Source: Aquitalea denitrificans
GTDB lineage: Bacteria > Pseudomonadota > Gammaproteobacteria > Burkholderiales > Chromobacteriaceae
Length of the DNA: 64,000 bases
Direction: 5' to 3'
NCBI RefSeq assembly: GCF_009856625.1
Contig: NZ_CP047241.1
Span: 310,001 to 374,000, forward strand
In this document: one piece after another, positions 1-7,753 of the stretch
Numbering within the stretch: the stretch's first letter is position 1
Layout of the letters: the number at the start of each line of letters is the position of its first letter
Notes under the pieces: model-generated
What the model saw: the letters and a program-made list of their open reading frames with translations, nothing else
Told to the model about the DNA's origin: nothing
Databases searched by the model: none
Position numbers and translations under genes: made by a program

Positions 1-540
1 ACCAACCGTTAGCACGACATCGGTGGTATTGAACTGCTGAATTTGTGTGATGGCCAGGCCGCCGACGCTTTCCGAGGCGTCGGCCAGGTATTCGCCACCA
101 ATCAGGAACACTTTGTTGCTGCGATCGCCCCGCCCAATGAGCTGGGCGATGGCCAGAGAATTGGTGATGATGGTCAGGTGCTGCTTGCGGGCCAGTTCCT
201 GCGCCAGGGCCAATGTGGTGGTGCCCGTATCAATCAGCAGGGAATCACCGGCTTTGAACAGGCTGGCCGCCAGGCGCGCAATGCGCTGTTTTTCCTCGGC
301 ATGCTGCATGCGGCGCTGACGAAAATCATGCTCAACCGGCTCATCCGAACTCATTGCTCCGCCATGGTATTTCTTGAGCAAGCCATGATTGGCCAATACG
401 GTCAGATCCCGTCGTATTGTTTCGCGTGAGGCAGCTGTCAGGACTGACAGACGTTCCACACTGATCTTTTTGTGCTCTCGCACCAAGTCAAGAATGGCTT
501 CCTGGCGCTGTTGGGGTTTGTGTGGTCCGGTGATTTTCAT
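1..540 (-). CDS. DeoR/GlpR-family transcriptional repressor, C-terminus beyond window edge
   Basis: Translating the minus strand from the ATG at 540 gives an open frame that runs off the window at position 1. It begins MKITGPHKPQQRQEAILDLV and carries the DeoR winged helix-turn-helix (ISVERLSVLTAASRETIRRD, about residues 26-45). The start of the sugar-phosphate sensor domain follows (LLIDTGTTTLALAQELA, then TIITNSLAIAQLIG). GlpR-like members of this family are repressors released by a phosphorylated polyol or sugar. The gene is divergent from the FAD oxidoreductase/FGGY kinase operon at 843, so it is the likely local regulator, with a sugar- or polyol-phosphate as ligand. About 180 residues are visible of a usual 250 or so. 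Upstream Shine-Dalgarno pairing is weak. Confidence 0.88.
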   Translation of the reverse strand, partial: MKITGPHKPQQRQEAILDLVREHKKISVERLSVLTAASRETIRRDLTVLANHGLLKKYHGGAMSSDEPVEHDFRQRRMQHAEEKQRIARLAASLFKAGDSLLIDTGTTTLALAQELARKQHLTIITNSLAIAQLIGRGDRSNKVFLIGGEYLADASESVGGLAITQIQQFNTTDVVLTVG

Positions 541-751
541 GCGACATGCCTGGGTTTGAAGCAGGGAATCCAAGGGAAATGTCTGTCCATTCTGGCTTAT
601 TCGCATCCCATGCGCACTATATCGCCGCCGTTTGCCTTCGAGGTCCGACATACGGGCTGTGCTGACCTTGGTTGAACATGGGTTGTATGCAGCACATCTT
701 TCCCACTTTTTGTTGCGTTGGTGGCTGATTGCGGGACTTTCCCTGTCAATT

Positions 752-777
752 AGTCATATTGTGGATTTTTCAGTCAT
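752..777. promoter_or_regulatory. Direct repeat AGTCAT x2, candidate operator
   Basis: AGTCAT occurs at 752-757 and again at 772-777, a 20-base offset (about two helical turns). Each is followed by an AT-rich stretch containing CATATTG or similar. The repeats lie in the 302-base divergent region between the DeoR-type regulator and the FAD operon, where a repressor would act. Assignment to DeoR is inference. Confidence 0.35.
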
Positions 778-802
778 TACATATTGTTTATTCATATTTT
801 TT

Positions 803-816
803 TGACCGTACGGTCA
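803..816. promoter_or_regulatory. 14-bp perfect palindrome TGACCGTACGGTCA, candidate operator of the FAD/kinase operon
   Basis: A perfect 14-base inverted repeat ends 26 bases before the start codon at 843, where a bound repressor would block transcription. Its shape (TGACC and GGTCA arms) resembles operators of TetR-type regulators such as RutR more than classic GlpR sites, so the bound protein may not be the neighbouring DeoR regulator. Confidence 0.5.
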
Positions 817-842
817 TTGTGTTTGACTGAAAAGGAAGGCCT

Positions 843-2225
843 ATGTTTGACGTTGCCATCATCGGCGCGGGTGTCGTGGGCTGTGCGGTTGCCCGCCGAT
901 TTGCCTTGCTTGGGGCCAAGGTGGTGTTGATGGAAAGCGGTGCCGATATTTTGTCTGGCGCTTCCAAGGCTAACAGCGCCATTTTGCATACCGGCTTTGA
1001 TGCTCCGCCCAATAGCGTGGAGTGGCAGCTGATACAGGCTGGCCGCGCTGAATATCTGGCCATCCATGAAAAACTGAACCTGCCACTGATTCAAACCGGA
1101 GCCCTTGTCTGCGCCTGGAGCGAGGAGGAAGCCAGCAAGCTGGAGCAGATTCATGCTGCCGGTTTGCACAATGGCGTGACCGATCTGGCCCGGCTGTCCG
1201 ACGCACAAGCCAGAACCCTGCAGCCGGGCTTGTCATCGCGTCTGTGTGCCGCCTTGGCGGTGCCGGGGGAGGCCATCATTGACCCCTGGTCCGCGCCGCT
1301 GGCGTATGTGACGCAAGCCATCAAGCTGGGGGCCACGGTCATGCGCAATAGCGAAGTGCTGCGTGGTGAGTTTGCTGGCAATACATGGTCTTTGCAGACC
1401 GGTACACAGACAGTAGAGGCCCGCGCGCTGATTAACTGCGCCGGTTTATATGGAGATGAAGTGGATCGTCGCCTGGGCTTGCCGGTGGCATTCCAGATCA
1501 AACCACGCAAAGGGCAGTTTGTGGTGCTGGACAAGGCGGCTGTGCGCCATGTGCGCAGCATCATCCTGCCAGTCCCCACCGAAACGACAAAGGGCGTGGT
1601 GGTATGCCCCACGGTGTTTGGCAATGTGCTGATCGGGCCTACTGCCGAGGAGCAGGATGCGCGTCAGCGTGCCACGGTGGTGCAGGACACCTTGGCGGGC
1701 CTGATCCGCCGCGGCGCGGAGATTCTCCCCGCGCTGCAAGGCATGCCGGTGACTGCGGTCTATGCCGGTCTGCGCCCTGCTACCGAGCAGAAAGCCTATC
1801 GCATATTCAGTCGCCCCGCGCAGCGGGCCATCACGCTGGGGGGAATCCGCTCCACCGGCCTGAGTGCTGCGCTGGGCCTGGCGCAGCATGCCGTCACACT
1901 CTACCAGCAGTTTGAGTCTGAGCCTTTCAGCCCGCCGGTGGATATCCCCTGGTTTGCCATGCCCAATTTGGCGGAAGGGTATGAGCGGGACTGGCAACGC
2001 CCGAATCACGGCGAGATGGTGTGTCACTGTGAGCTGGTAACCAAGCGCGAGATTGCACTTAGCATGACCAGCCCGTTGCCGCCGGGGGATTTTGGCGGTC
2101 TGCGCCGGCGTACCCGTGCCGGCATGGGGCGCTGCCAGGGTTTTTATTGCAATGCCACGCTGGCGGCAATGACCCAAGGCAAGCTGGCGGTCGACTTGGC
2201 CGTCACTGCCAAGGGGGAGCAATGA
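843..2225 (+). CDS. FAD-dependent oxidoreductase with C-terminal BFD-type [2Fe-2S] domain (GlpA-like)
   Basis: The 460-residue protein opens with a Rossmann FAD-binding motif (IIGAGVVGCAVARR, residues 5-18) and shows the glycerol-3-phosphate dehydrogenase/D-amino-acid oxidase fold throughout. A C-terminal BFD-like domain carries the cysteine pattern CHCE (about residue 394) and CQGFYC (about residue 430), expected to bind a 2Fe-2S cluster. This is the shape of GlpA and of opine or hydroxyproline oxidase subunits. The start at 843 has a good ribosome site (AAGGAAGG). It overlaps the next gene by ATGA, so the two FAD proteins probably form one complex, like GlpA/GlpB. The true substrate is not shown by the sequence. 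Confidence 0.85.
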   Translation: MFDVAIIGAGVVGCAVARRFALLGAKVVLMESGADILSGASKANSAILHTGFDAPPNSVEWQLIQAGRAEYLAIHEKLNLPLIQTGALVCAWSEEEASKLEQIHAAGLHNGVTDLARLSDAQARTLQPGLSSRLCAALAVPGEAIIDPWSAPLAYVTQAIKLGATVMRNSEVLRGEFAGNTWSLQTGTQTVEARALINCAGLYGDEVDRRLGLPVAFQIKPRKGQFVVLDKAAVRHVRSIILPVPTETTKGVVVCPTVFGNVLIGPTAEEQDARQRATVVQDTLAGLIRRGAEILPALQGMPVTAVYAGLRPATEQKAYRIFSRPAQRAITLGGIRSTGLSAALGLAQHAVTLYQQFESEPFSPPVDIPWFAMPNLAEGYERDWQRPNHGEMVCHCELVTKREIALSMTSPLPPGDFGGLRRRTRAGMGRCQGFYCNATLAAMTQGKLAVDLAVTAKGEQ

Positions 2226-3448
2226 CTGCGCCGCAGATTGATGTGCTGATTATCGGTGGCGGCCCCGCAGGTGTGGCTGCCGCGCTGGCTCTGCGTCAAC
2301 AAGGGGTGGCCAAGGTGGTGCTGCTGGAGCGCGAAGCCGAGCTGGGTGGGGCCACCCGCCATTGCAGCCACTCGCCATTTGGTATGCGGGAATATCGCCG
2401 CATCTACCTTGGCCATGCCTATGGCCGCCGCTTGGAGGCGGAGGCGCGCCAGGCGGGTGTGGAGGTGCGTACGCAGCATTCCGTGGTTCGCTTTGAGGGC
2501 GAGGATGGCGTGCTGGTCAGCTCTCCCTTGGGGGTGGAGACGCTGTATGCCCGGCGCATCATTACCGCGACAGGAGCCCGCGAACAGCCGCGTGCAGCAC
2601 GCTTGGTGTCCGGGGATAGGCCCATTGGCGTCCTCACCACCGGTGCGCTGCAGGCGTATGTTGCATTTCATGGCCTGATGCCCTTCCAGCAGCCCCTGAT
2701 TGTGGGGTCGGAGCTGGTGTCGATGTCTGCCATCCTGACCTGTTTGTCACACGGTGCCCGACCGGTGGCTGTCATTGAAGAAGGCGCGGGTGCCATTGCC
2801 CGTGTGCCCATGCGCTGGCTGCCTTATGTGACGCGCATTCCCTTCCATGCGCAAACCCGGCTAGTGGAAATTTTGGGGCAGGGTAGGGTAGAGGCGGTGA
2901 TGCTGCAGACCGGAGGCACAGTGCGCAAGCTGGCGTGTGACGGCGTGCTGTTCACCGGCCAGTTTGTTCCCGAAACCGCGCTGTTGCAGAACATGGATGA
3001 CGGTGTGCCGCAGGGCGGTGCCGGTGCGCTGATTGACCAAGACGGGCGCTTGGATAATCCCCGCCATTTTGCCGCAGGCAATGTATTGCGCGGCATCGAA
3101 ACCGGTGGCTGGGCCTTTCGTGAAGGCCGGGCGGTTGGCCATGCGGTGGCGCAAGATCTGCTTGGCCCCCCTGTCGCAATCGCGGGCGTACAGGTTCGCT
3201 ATGCGCCACCAATCAAACTGGTGGTTCCCGGTCTCATACGGCCTGGCTTTCTTGGCCAGCCTGCATTTTCCCGCTTCCAGTTGCGCGTCAGCAGGCCGGT
3301 TCGCGGGGTGATCAGTCTGCAGTTGGATGGCTTGGCCGTTTGGCAAAAACAGGGGCAATGGTTACCGGAGCGGCGGATTCTGGTGCCGATCCCTCATCAG
3401 GCAAACCATGCCAAGACCATCGAATTTCATTGCCAGGAGATTCAATAA
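2222..3448 (+). CDS. NAD(P)/FAD-dependent oxidoreductase, partner subunit (GlpB or opine-oxidase alpha-like)
   Basis: This 408-residue flavoprotein starts MTAPQIDVLIIGGGPAGVAA, a typical dinucleotide-binding fold. A second FAD/NAD region follows (TATGAREQPRAAR, then a C-terminal AAGNVLRGIETGGWAFREGR where the flavin site closes). Such proteins pair with GlpA-like BFD-containing partners and pass electrons onward. The ATG at 2222 overlaps the previous stop codon, implying translational coupling. The end overlaps the kinase start by one base (TAATG). In clostridial versions of this trio a small DUF1667 protein is also present; none is seen here. Confidence 0.82.
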   Translation: MTAPQIDVLIIGGGPAGVAAALALRQQGVAKVVLLEREAELGGATRHCSHSPFGMREYRRIYLGHAYGRRLEAEARQAGVEVRTQHSVVRFEGEDGVLVSSPLGVETLYARRIITATGAREQPRAARLVSGDRPIGVLTTGALQAYVAFHGLMPFQQPLIVGSELVSMSAILTCLSHGARPVAVIEEGAGAIARVPMRWLPYVTRIPFHAQTRLVEILGQGRVEAVMLQTGGTVRKLACDGVLFTGQFVPETALLQNMDDGVPQGGAGALIDQDGRLDNPRHFAAGNVLRGIETGGWAFREGRAVGHAVAQDLLGPPVAIAGVQVRYAPPIKLVVPGLIRPGFLGQPAFSRFQLRVSRPVRGVISLQLDGLAVWQKQGQWLPERRILVPIPHQANHAKTIEFHCQEIQ

Positions 3449-4860
3449 TGCGTATCGCTGCCATTGATCAGGGAACCACCTCCACCCGCTGCTTACTGGT
3501 TGACGATGCCGGCCAGTGCGCGCTGGCCGGGGCCCGTCGTCATGCCCGTTATCATCCACAGGCGGGCTGGGTTGAGCATGACCCGGAAGAGCTGCTACGC
3601 AATATCATTGCCTTGCTGGAAAGTGCCGGCCCGGTTGATGCAATTGCCATTTGCAATCAGGGTGAAAGTTGTCTGGCCTGGGATGCGCAAACCAGGCAGC
3701 CCTTGTCGCCAGTACTGGTCTGGCAGGATGCCCGTACCGCAACCGCCCTGGCGCAGATGGGCGAGGCGGCGGAACTGCGCTCCAAGCGCATCAGCGGCTT
3801 GCCGCTGGACCCCTACTTTTCCGCCAGCAAACTGGCCTGGATGATCCGCAATATCCCGGCGGTAGCCGCCGCCCTGGAGCAGGGCCGTCTGCGGCTGGGT
3901 ACGACCGATGCGTTTTTTCTGGACCGATTGTGCGGCACCTTCGCCACCGATTGGGCCACTGCATCGCGTACCGGACTGCTGGATATTGAAAGTGGGCAAT
4001 GGAGTGCCGACTTGTGCGCCTTGCACGGCGTACCCATCCATTGCCTGCCGGAAATTCGCGCGGTCGATGCTGGTTTTGGCGCTATTCAGGGCATACCGGT
4101 CAGGGTATCCATTGTGGACCAGCAGGCGGCACTGTACGGCCATCAATGCCGCCAGCGTGGCGATGGCAAGATTACCTTCGGCACCGGGGCATTCTTTCTG
4201 GCACTGACCGGGGCGCAACGCCTGAAGCCGGCAGATCTGCTACCCACCATCGCCTGGAAGAAACAGGATGAAGCCGCCTGCTATGCCATTGAAGGGGGGG
4301 TATATGACGCAGGTGCCGCCCTGGAATGGGCGCGCCGGATTGGCCTTTACTCGGCACTGGAAGAGTTGGACCAGTTTGAAGGCCCCACCGCCATCAGCCG
4401 TGGCATCGTATTTGTACCTGCCTTGTCCGGCTTGGCTGCCCCGTATTGGGACCGCCATGCGGCACCACTATTCATTGGCATGGACCATGCCACCGAGCGG
4501 CGCGACATGATCCGTGCCGTGCTGGAAGGCATTGCCATGCTGACCGCCAAACTGGTGGCAACCGCAGCCTTGTCCTTGCCGCTAGGCACAAGAATTTCTA
4601 TTGATGGCGGGCTGTCGCAAAGCCGCTATTTTGCCCGCTTCCTTGCCTCGGCCTGCCAAAAAACCATCAGCGTCCCCTCCATGTACGAGCTTAGCGCGCT
4701 AGGCCTTGCCAGCTTGTGCGGGCTGGATATTAGTCGCATGGCCGGTGCCATCACCACCCATGAACCCGGCCGCTTGGTTTCGCAACACGACCATGCGGTA
4801 TTTGCTGAAGCCATCCACCGCGCAGGCGCATGGCGGAGCCAACTTGTTGCGCGCGGCTAA
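3448..4860 (+). CDS. FGGY-family carbohydrate kinase, GlpK-like with altered substrate pocket
   Basis: The 470-residue protein begins MRIAAIDQGTTSTRCLLVDD, the phosphate-1 loop of FGGY kinases, and keeps the general GlpK layout (GWVEHDPEE, LDPYFSASKLAW, FGTGAFFL, DGGLSQSRYFARF). Against E. coli GlpK the glycerol ligands Glu84, Trp103, Tyr135, Asp245 and Gln246 have equivalents (NQGES, LVWQD, LDPYFS, IVDQQ). Arg83 of the NQRE motif is replaced by Gly (NQGE). That arginine contacts glycerol, so the substrate may be a related polyol or amino alcohol. The gene is tightly coupled to the two FAD enzymes, which suggests phosphorylation followed by oxidation. Glycerol kinase remains the default alternative. 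Confidence 0.82.
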   Translation: MRIAAIDQGTTSTRCLLVDDAGQCALAGARRHARYHPQAGWVEHDPEELLRNIIALLESAGPVDAIAICNQGESCLAWDAQTRQPLSPVLVWQDARTATALAQMGEAAELRSKRISGLPLDPYFSASKLAWMIRNIPAVAAALEQGRLRLGTTDAFFLDRLCGTFATDWATASRTGLLDIESGQWSADLCALHGVPIHCLPEIRAVDAGFGAIQGIPVRVSIVDQQAALYGHQCRQRGDGKITFGTGAFFLALTGAQRLKPADLLPTIAWKKQDEAACYAIEGGVYDAGAALEWARRIGLYSALEELDQFEGPTAISRGIVFVPALSGLAAPYWDRHAAPLFIGMDHATERRDMIRAVLEGIAMLTAKLVATAALSLPLGTRISIDGGLSQSRYFARFLASACQKTISVPSMYELSALGLASLCGLDISRMAGAITTHEPGRLVSQHDHAVFAEAIHRAGAWRSQLVARG

Positions 4861-4955
4861 CAAGCGCGCAGCGTTCCTGGGGCAAGGCGCGCCGCTGCCG
4901 ACAGTACAAGCGGTACGCCAAGCAGGCGCAACGCCGCGGCAGGTTTTTTGTTAGC
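4856..4955. repeat. Candidate ~100-bp inverted-repeat element at the 3' end of the kinase gene
   Basis: GCTAACAA at 4856-4863 is matched by TTGTTAGC at 4948-4955. Between them is G+C-rich sequence unlike the flanks, with internal partial symmetry (CAAGCGCGCAGCG, GCCAAGCAGGCGC) and a run of T at 4942-4947. The left arm contains the stop codon of the kinase. It could be a small dispersed element or a complex terminator; copy number elsewhere cannot be judged here. Confidence 0.35.
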
Positions 4956-5044
4956 GGCTCTTAAACATCTGCGCCTGCGCTGCCGTGCGTTTGGTATCAC
5001 CACCTGAAACACCGCTTGCCATATACCGACCATAAGGAGTGACC

Positions 5045-6538
5045 ATGGCTAACCCGGACTTGATTGCCAGTAAAGACCTCATCGCAGCACCTGCCTTGCA
5101 ACGCAATATCACGCCGTTTCAATCGTTTGCAGTGGCCTTTGGTTTTGTGTCGATTGCCACCGGCATCTTTTCTGCTTATGGGGCCATGTTGAGCACTTCC
5201 GGACCGATGGGAATCTGGACCTGGCCGCTGGTGGTGTTCGGCCAGTTGATGGTGGCCCTGGTATTGGGTGCGCTGGCGGCACGCATCCCCGTCACCGGTT
5301 ATGTCTATCAATGGGCATCGCGCCTTGGCAATCCGGTGTTTGGTTGGATCATGGGCTGGATCAGCTTTACCTTTCTGGCCATTGTCCTATGCGCGGTGGA
5401 TTACACCATCCCCGCCACGGTATTGCCGGTGCTGCTGGGCTATACCGGTTCGGTAGAAAATGCATGGTGGATCACCGCCTGCCTGATCTTTGCCCAGGCA
5501 GGCATGATCGCCCTGTCCACCAAAGTGACCCAAGGTTTCAATGCCCGTGCCGTGATGGTGCAATTGATCGGCATGATAGGCCTGATCATTTTGCTGTTTG
5601 GCGTTGGGCATTTTTCCGGGCAGATGCATTACGCCAATCTGTTCAGTACCGGCAATATTGCCGCTACCGGCTATTTTTCCTTGGGCGGCATGACGGCAGT
5701 TGGCCCTTGGGTAATGGGGACTTTGATGGGGGCCTTCACCATTGTCGGCTTTGAGTCAGCCGCCAATCTGGCCGAGGAAACCCACGACCCGGCGCGTGTG
5801 ATTCCGCGGGCCATGTGGCAGGCCGTGCTGTCGCTGGGTCTGATCGGCATGCTGTTCCTGATTGCGGTGACTGCTTTGCTGGGCGATCCGCAGGGGCCGG
5901 TATCAGCCACTCCGATTGCGGATGTGGTTACCCGGATACTGGGCGGCTATATCGGCAAAGCGCTGCTGATCATGGTGGTGATATCCATTTATTCTTGTGG
6001 ACTGGTGATTTTGCTGAGCGCCACCCGGTTGGTCTGGGCCATGTCGCGTGATCAACGTTTTCCCGGCTGGCACTATTTCCGTAACATCCATCCCCGCTTG
6101 CATACGCCACTCAATGCGACCCTCGGCGTGGCCTTGGTGGGGCAAGTCATTTTGGCGGCATTCTCCGGTGATACCGATGCGCTGTTCACCCTGTTTTCGG
6201 CAGCAACACTGCTGCCTGCCATGATCTATGCGGTATGTGTAGTGATGTATGCGTTGAAGCGGCGCAGCCTGCCGCCCACGCAGGGTTTCTCGCTGGGGGT
6301 GTTTGAGGTGCCGGTGCTGGCATTGGCCTTGCTGTGGCTGGTGTTTGAGCTGGCCATCTTCCGCGACGCATCCTTTATCAAACCCTGGATCTATGTCGGT
6401 CTGATGTTACTTATCGGTGCCGTATATCTGGCCAGCCTGTTACTGCGTGGTGGCACGGCAGCATTAAAAATGCCGGATATGGAGTCGATTGATGCCGTGA
6501 TGGATGCTCGCCCCGAAGACCGGGCTAACCGCGGCTAA
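5045..6538 (+). CDS. APC-superfamily amino acid/amine permease
   Basis: The 497-residue protein has about twelve hydrophobic segments and APC-family signatures. These are TPFQSFAVAFGFVSIATGIF near the start, ARIPVTGYVYQWASRLGNP around residue 80, and the GFESAANLAEETHDPARVIPRAM loop around residue 240. Relatives move amino acids, polyamines or ethanolamine-like amines across the inner membrane by proton symport or exchange. The chosen ATG is preceded by AAGGAG at 5034-5039; a GTG at 5039 is possible but overlaps that site. It follows the kinase by 184 bases and probably supplies the operon's substrate, which would favour an amine over glycerol. The specificity is inferred from context only. 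Confidence 0.85.
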   Translation: MANPDLIASKDLIAAPALQRNITPFQSFAVAFGFVSIATGIFSAYGAMLSTSGPMGIWTWPLVVFGQLMVALVLGALAARIPVTGYVYQWASRLGNPVFGWIMGWISFTFLAIVLCAVDYTIPATVLPVLLGYTGSVENAWWITACLIFAQAGMIALSTKVTQGFNARAVMVQLIGMIGLIILLFGVGHFSGQMHYANLFSTGNIAATGYFSLGGMTAVGPWVMGTLMGAFTIVGFESAANLAEETHDPARVIPRAMWQAVLSLGLIGMLFLIAVTALLGDPQGPVSATPIADVVTRILGGYIGKALLIMVVISIYSCGLVILLSATRLVWAMSRDQRFPGWHYFRNIHPRLHTPLNATLGVALVGQVILAAFSGDTDALFTLFSAATLLPAMIYAVCVVMYALKRRSLPPTQGFSLGVFEVPVLALALLWLVFELAIFRDASFIKPWIYVGLMLLIGAVYLASLLLRGGTAALKMPDMESIDAVMDARPEDRANRG

Positions 6539-6553
6539 CCATCCAGTACCTGC

Positions 6554-7054
6554 TCAGCGGCTGCTCAGTAGCAAACACGGCTGGCCATCGAGGTCGAATG
6601 GGGTTTCCACCACCATGCCCAGCCGTGTGTGGGCTTTGAGCGAGGCCTGATTGTCGGCATGAATGAACAGCACCGCCTGTTGGCCCGGCAGTTGCTGCTG
6701 TAGCTGCTGCCACATGGCGTTCAGCAAGCCCTGGCCGCGTGCCCGTGCCGCCAGGCAAACCGGGCCGTAGAAATAGAATGGTCCGGCGGCATGATGCAGC
6801 CTGGCCATCTGAACCGCTACCGGGCTGTCCTGATGCCGGCTGCTACTGGTAAACAGCACGCCCAGCAGGCCGGCGGCGTCTTCCGCCAGCACTACCGGCA
6901 TGCCATCGGCCAGGGCCTGCATCAGCCAGTGGCTGATTTTTTCCAGCGGGAAATCGCCATGCAGGCTACCGCCCTGGCTGCTGCTTTCGGGCAACATCAG
7001 CGCGGCAATGGCTGCTGCGTCACTCGCTTTGGCATCACGCAACCGTGGCAGCAT
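6554..7054 (-). CDS. GNAT-family N-acetyltransferase
   Basis: This 166-residue protein fits the Gcn5-related acetyltransferase fold. The acetyl-CoA loop appears as ARARGQGLLNAMW (about residues 104-116), and the C-terminal strand ends with HADNQASLKAHTRLGMVVE, the usual N-x-x-S-x-x-x-x-x-R/K-L-G-F/M pattern. Its acceptor is unknown. A strong ribosome site (AGGAG) lies before the ATG at 7054. It sits 21 bases behind the gamma-carbonic anhydrase gene and is probably cotranscribed with it. It converges with the permease, leaving only 15 bases between their stops. Confidence 0.8.
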   Translation of the reverse strand: MLPRLRDAKASDAAAIAALMLPESSSQGGSLHGDFPLEKISHWLMQALADGMPVVLAEDAAGLLGVLFTSSSRHQDSPVAVQMARLHHAAGPFYFYGPVCLAARARGQGLLNAMWQQLQQQLPGQQAVLFIHADNQASLKAHTRLGMVVETPFDLDGQPCLLLSSR

Positions 7055-7075
7055 GGCTTTATCTCCTGCGGAAAT

Positions 7076-7618
7076 TCATTCCAGATTCGGTTTGTGTTTG
7101 TTGGCCACGCGAATATAGTGCTCGGCGGAATACTTGAAGTAGGCCAGCTCCTGCTCGGTCAGTTTGCGGGCCTGTTTTACCGGATTGCCCAGGTACAGAT
7201 AACCCGACTCCAGCCGCTTGCCCGGTGGTACCAGACTGCCGGCGCCAATCAACACCCGGTCTTCGATGATGGCGCGGTCCAGAATGATACTGCCGATGCC
7301 CACCAGCACTTCATCGCCAATGGTACAGCCGTGCAGGGTGACGTGATGGCCGATGGTGACATGCTTGCCGATGTTTAGCGGCGCGCCGGCGGGGTCGCTA
7401 TCGCGCTTGTGGGTGACGTGCAGCATGGCAAAGTCCTGGATATTGCTGCCTTCACCAATATGAATGGCGTTGACATCACCGCGGATCACGGCAAATGGCC
7501 ATACCGATGCATTGTCCGCCAGCGTGACATCGCCAATCACCACGGCGGCCGGATCGATATAGCAGGAGTCGGCAATCTGCGGTGCGCTGCCATCGTAGGG
7601 GCGGATATTGCGATTCAT
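7076..7618 (-). CDS. Gamma-carbonic anhydrase family protein (left-handed beta-helix, YrdA-like)
   Basis: The 180-residue protein consists of hexapeptide repeats (ADNASVWPFAVIRGD, GSNIQDFAMLHV, VTIGHHVTLHGCTIGDEVLVG). The histidines HVTH and IGHHVTLHG correspond to the three metal ligands of gamma-class carbonic anhydrases. YrdA/CaiE-like members bind zinc, but in vivo activity is often unproven. The ATG at 7618 is preceded by GAGGA with normal spacing; an upstream TTG at 7645 is less likely. The downstream acetyltransferase probably shares its transcript. It is divergent from prlC across 135 bases. Confidence 0.88.
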   Translation of the reverse strand: MNRNIRPYDGSAPQIADSCYIDPAAVVIGDVTLADNASVWPFAVIRGDVNAIHIGEGSNIQDFAMLHVTHKRDSDPAGAPLNIGKHVTIGHHVTLHGCTIGDEVLVGIGSIILDRAIIEDRVLIGAGSLVPPGKRLESGYLYLGNPVKQARKLTEQELAYFKYSAEHYIRVANKHKPNLE

Positions 7619-7753
7619 CAGAACGTCCTCATCTAACAGGTTCAAGATTCCCTATCATATAGCAATGGCGGTAGCCTGTTTGTTGGCGACCGCCTGTTTC
7701 AATATCGGCACCGTGCCACCCCAGCGGCTGCCAATTGCCACAGGAAGTGAACA

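Noticed and set aside
4706..4954. Separate gene at the end of the FGGY kinase
   Set aside because: It is an out-of-frame overlap with the kinase and the following repeat; no protein-like features.
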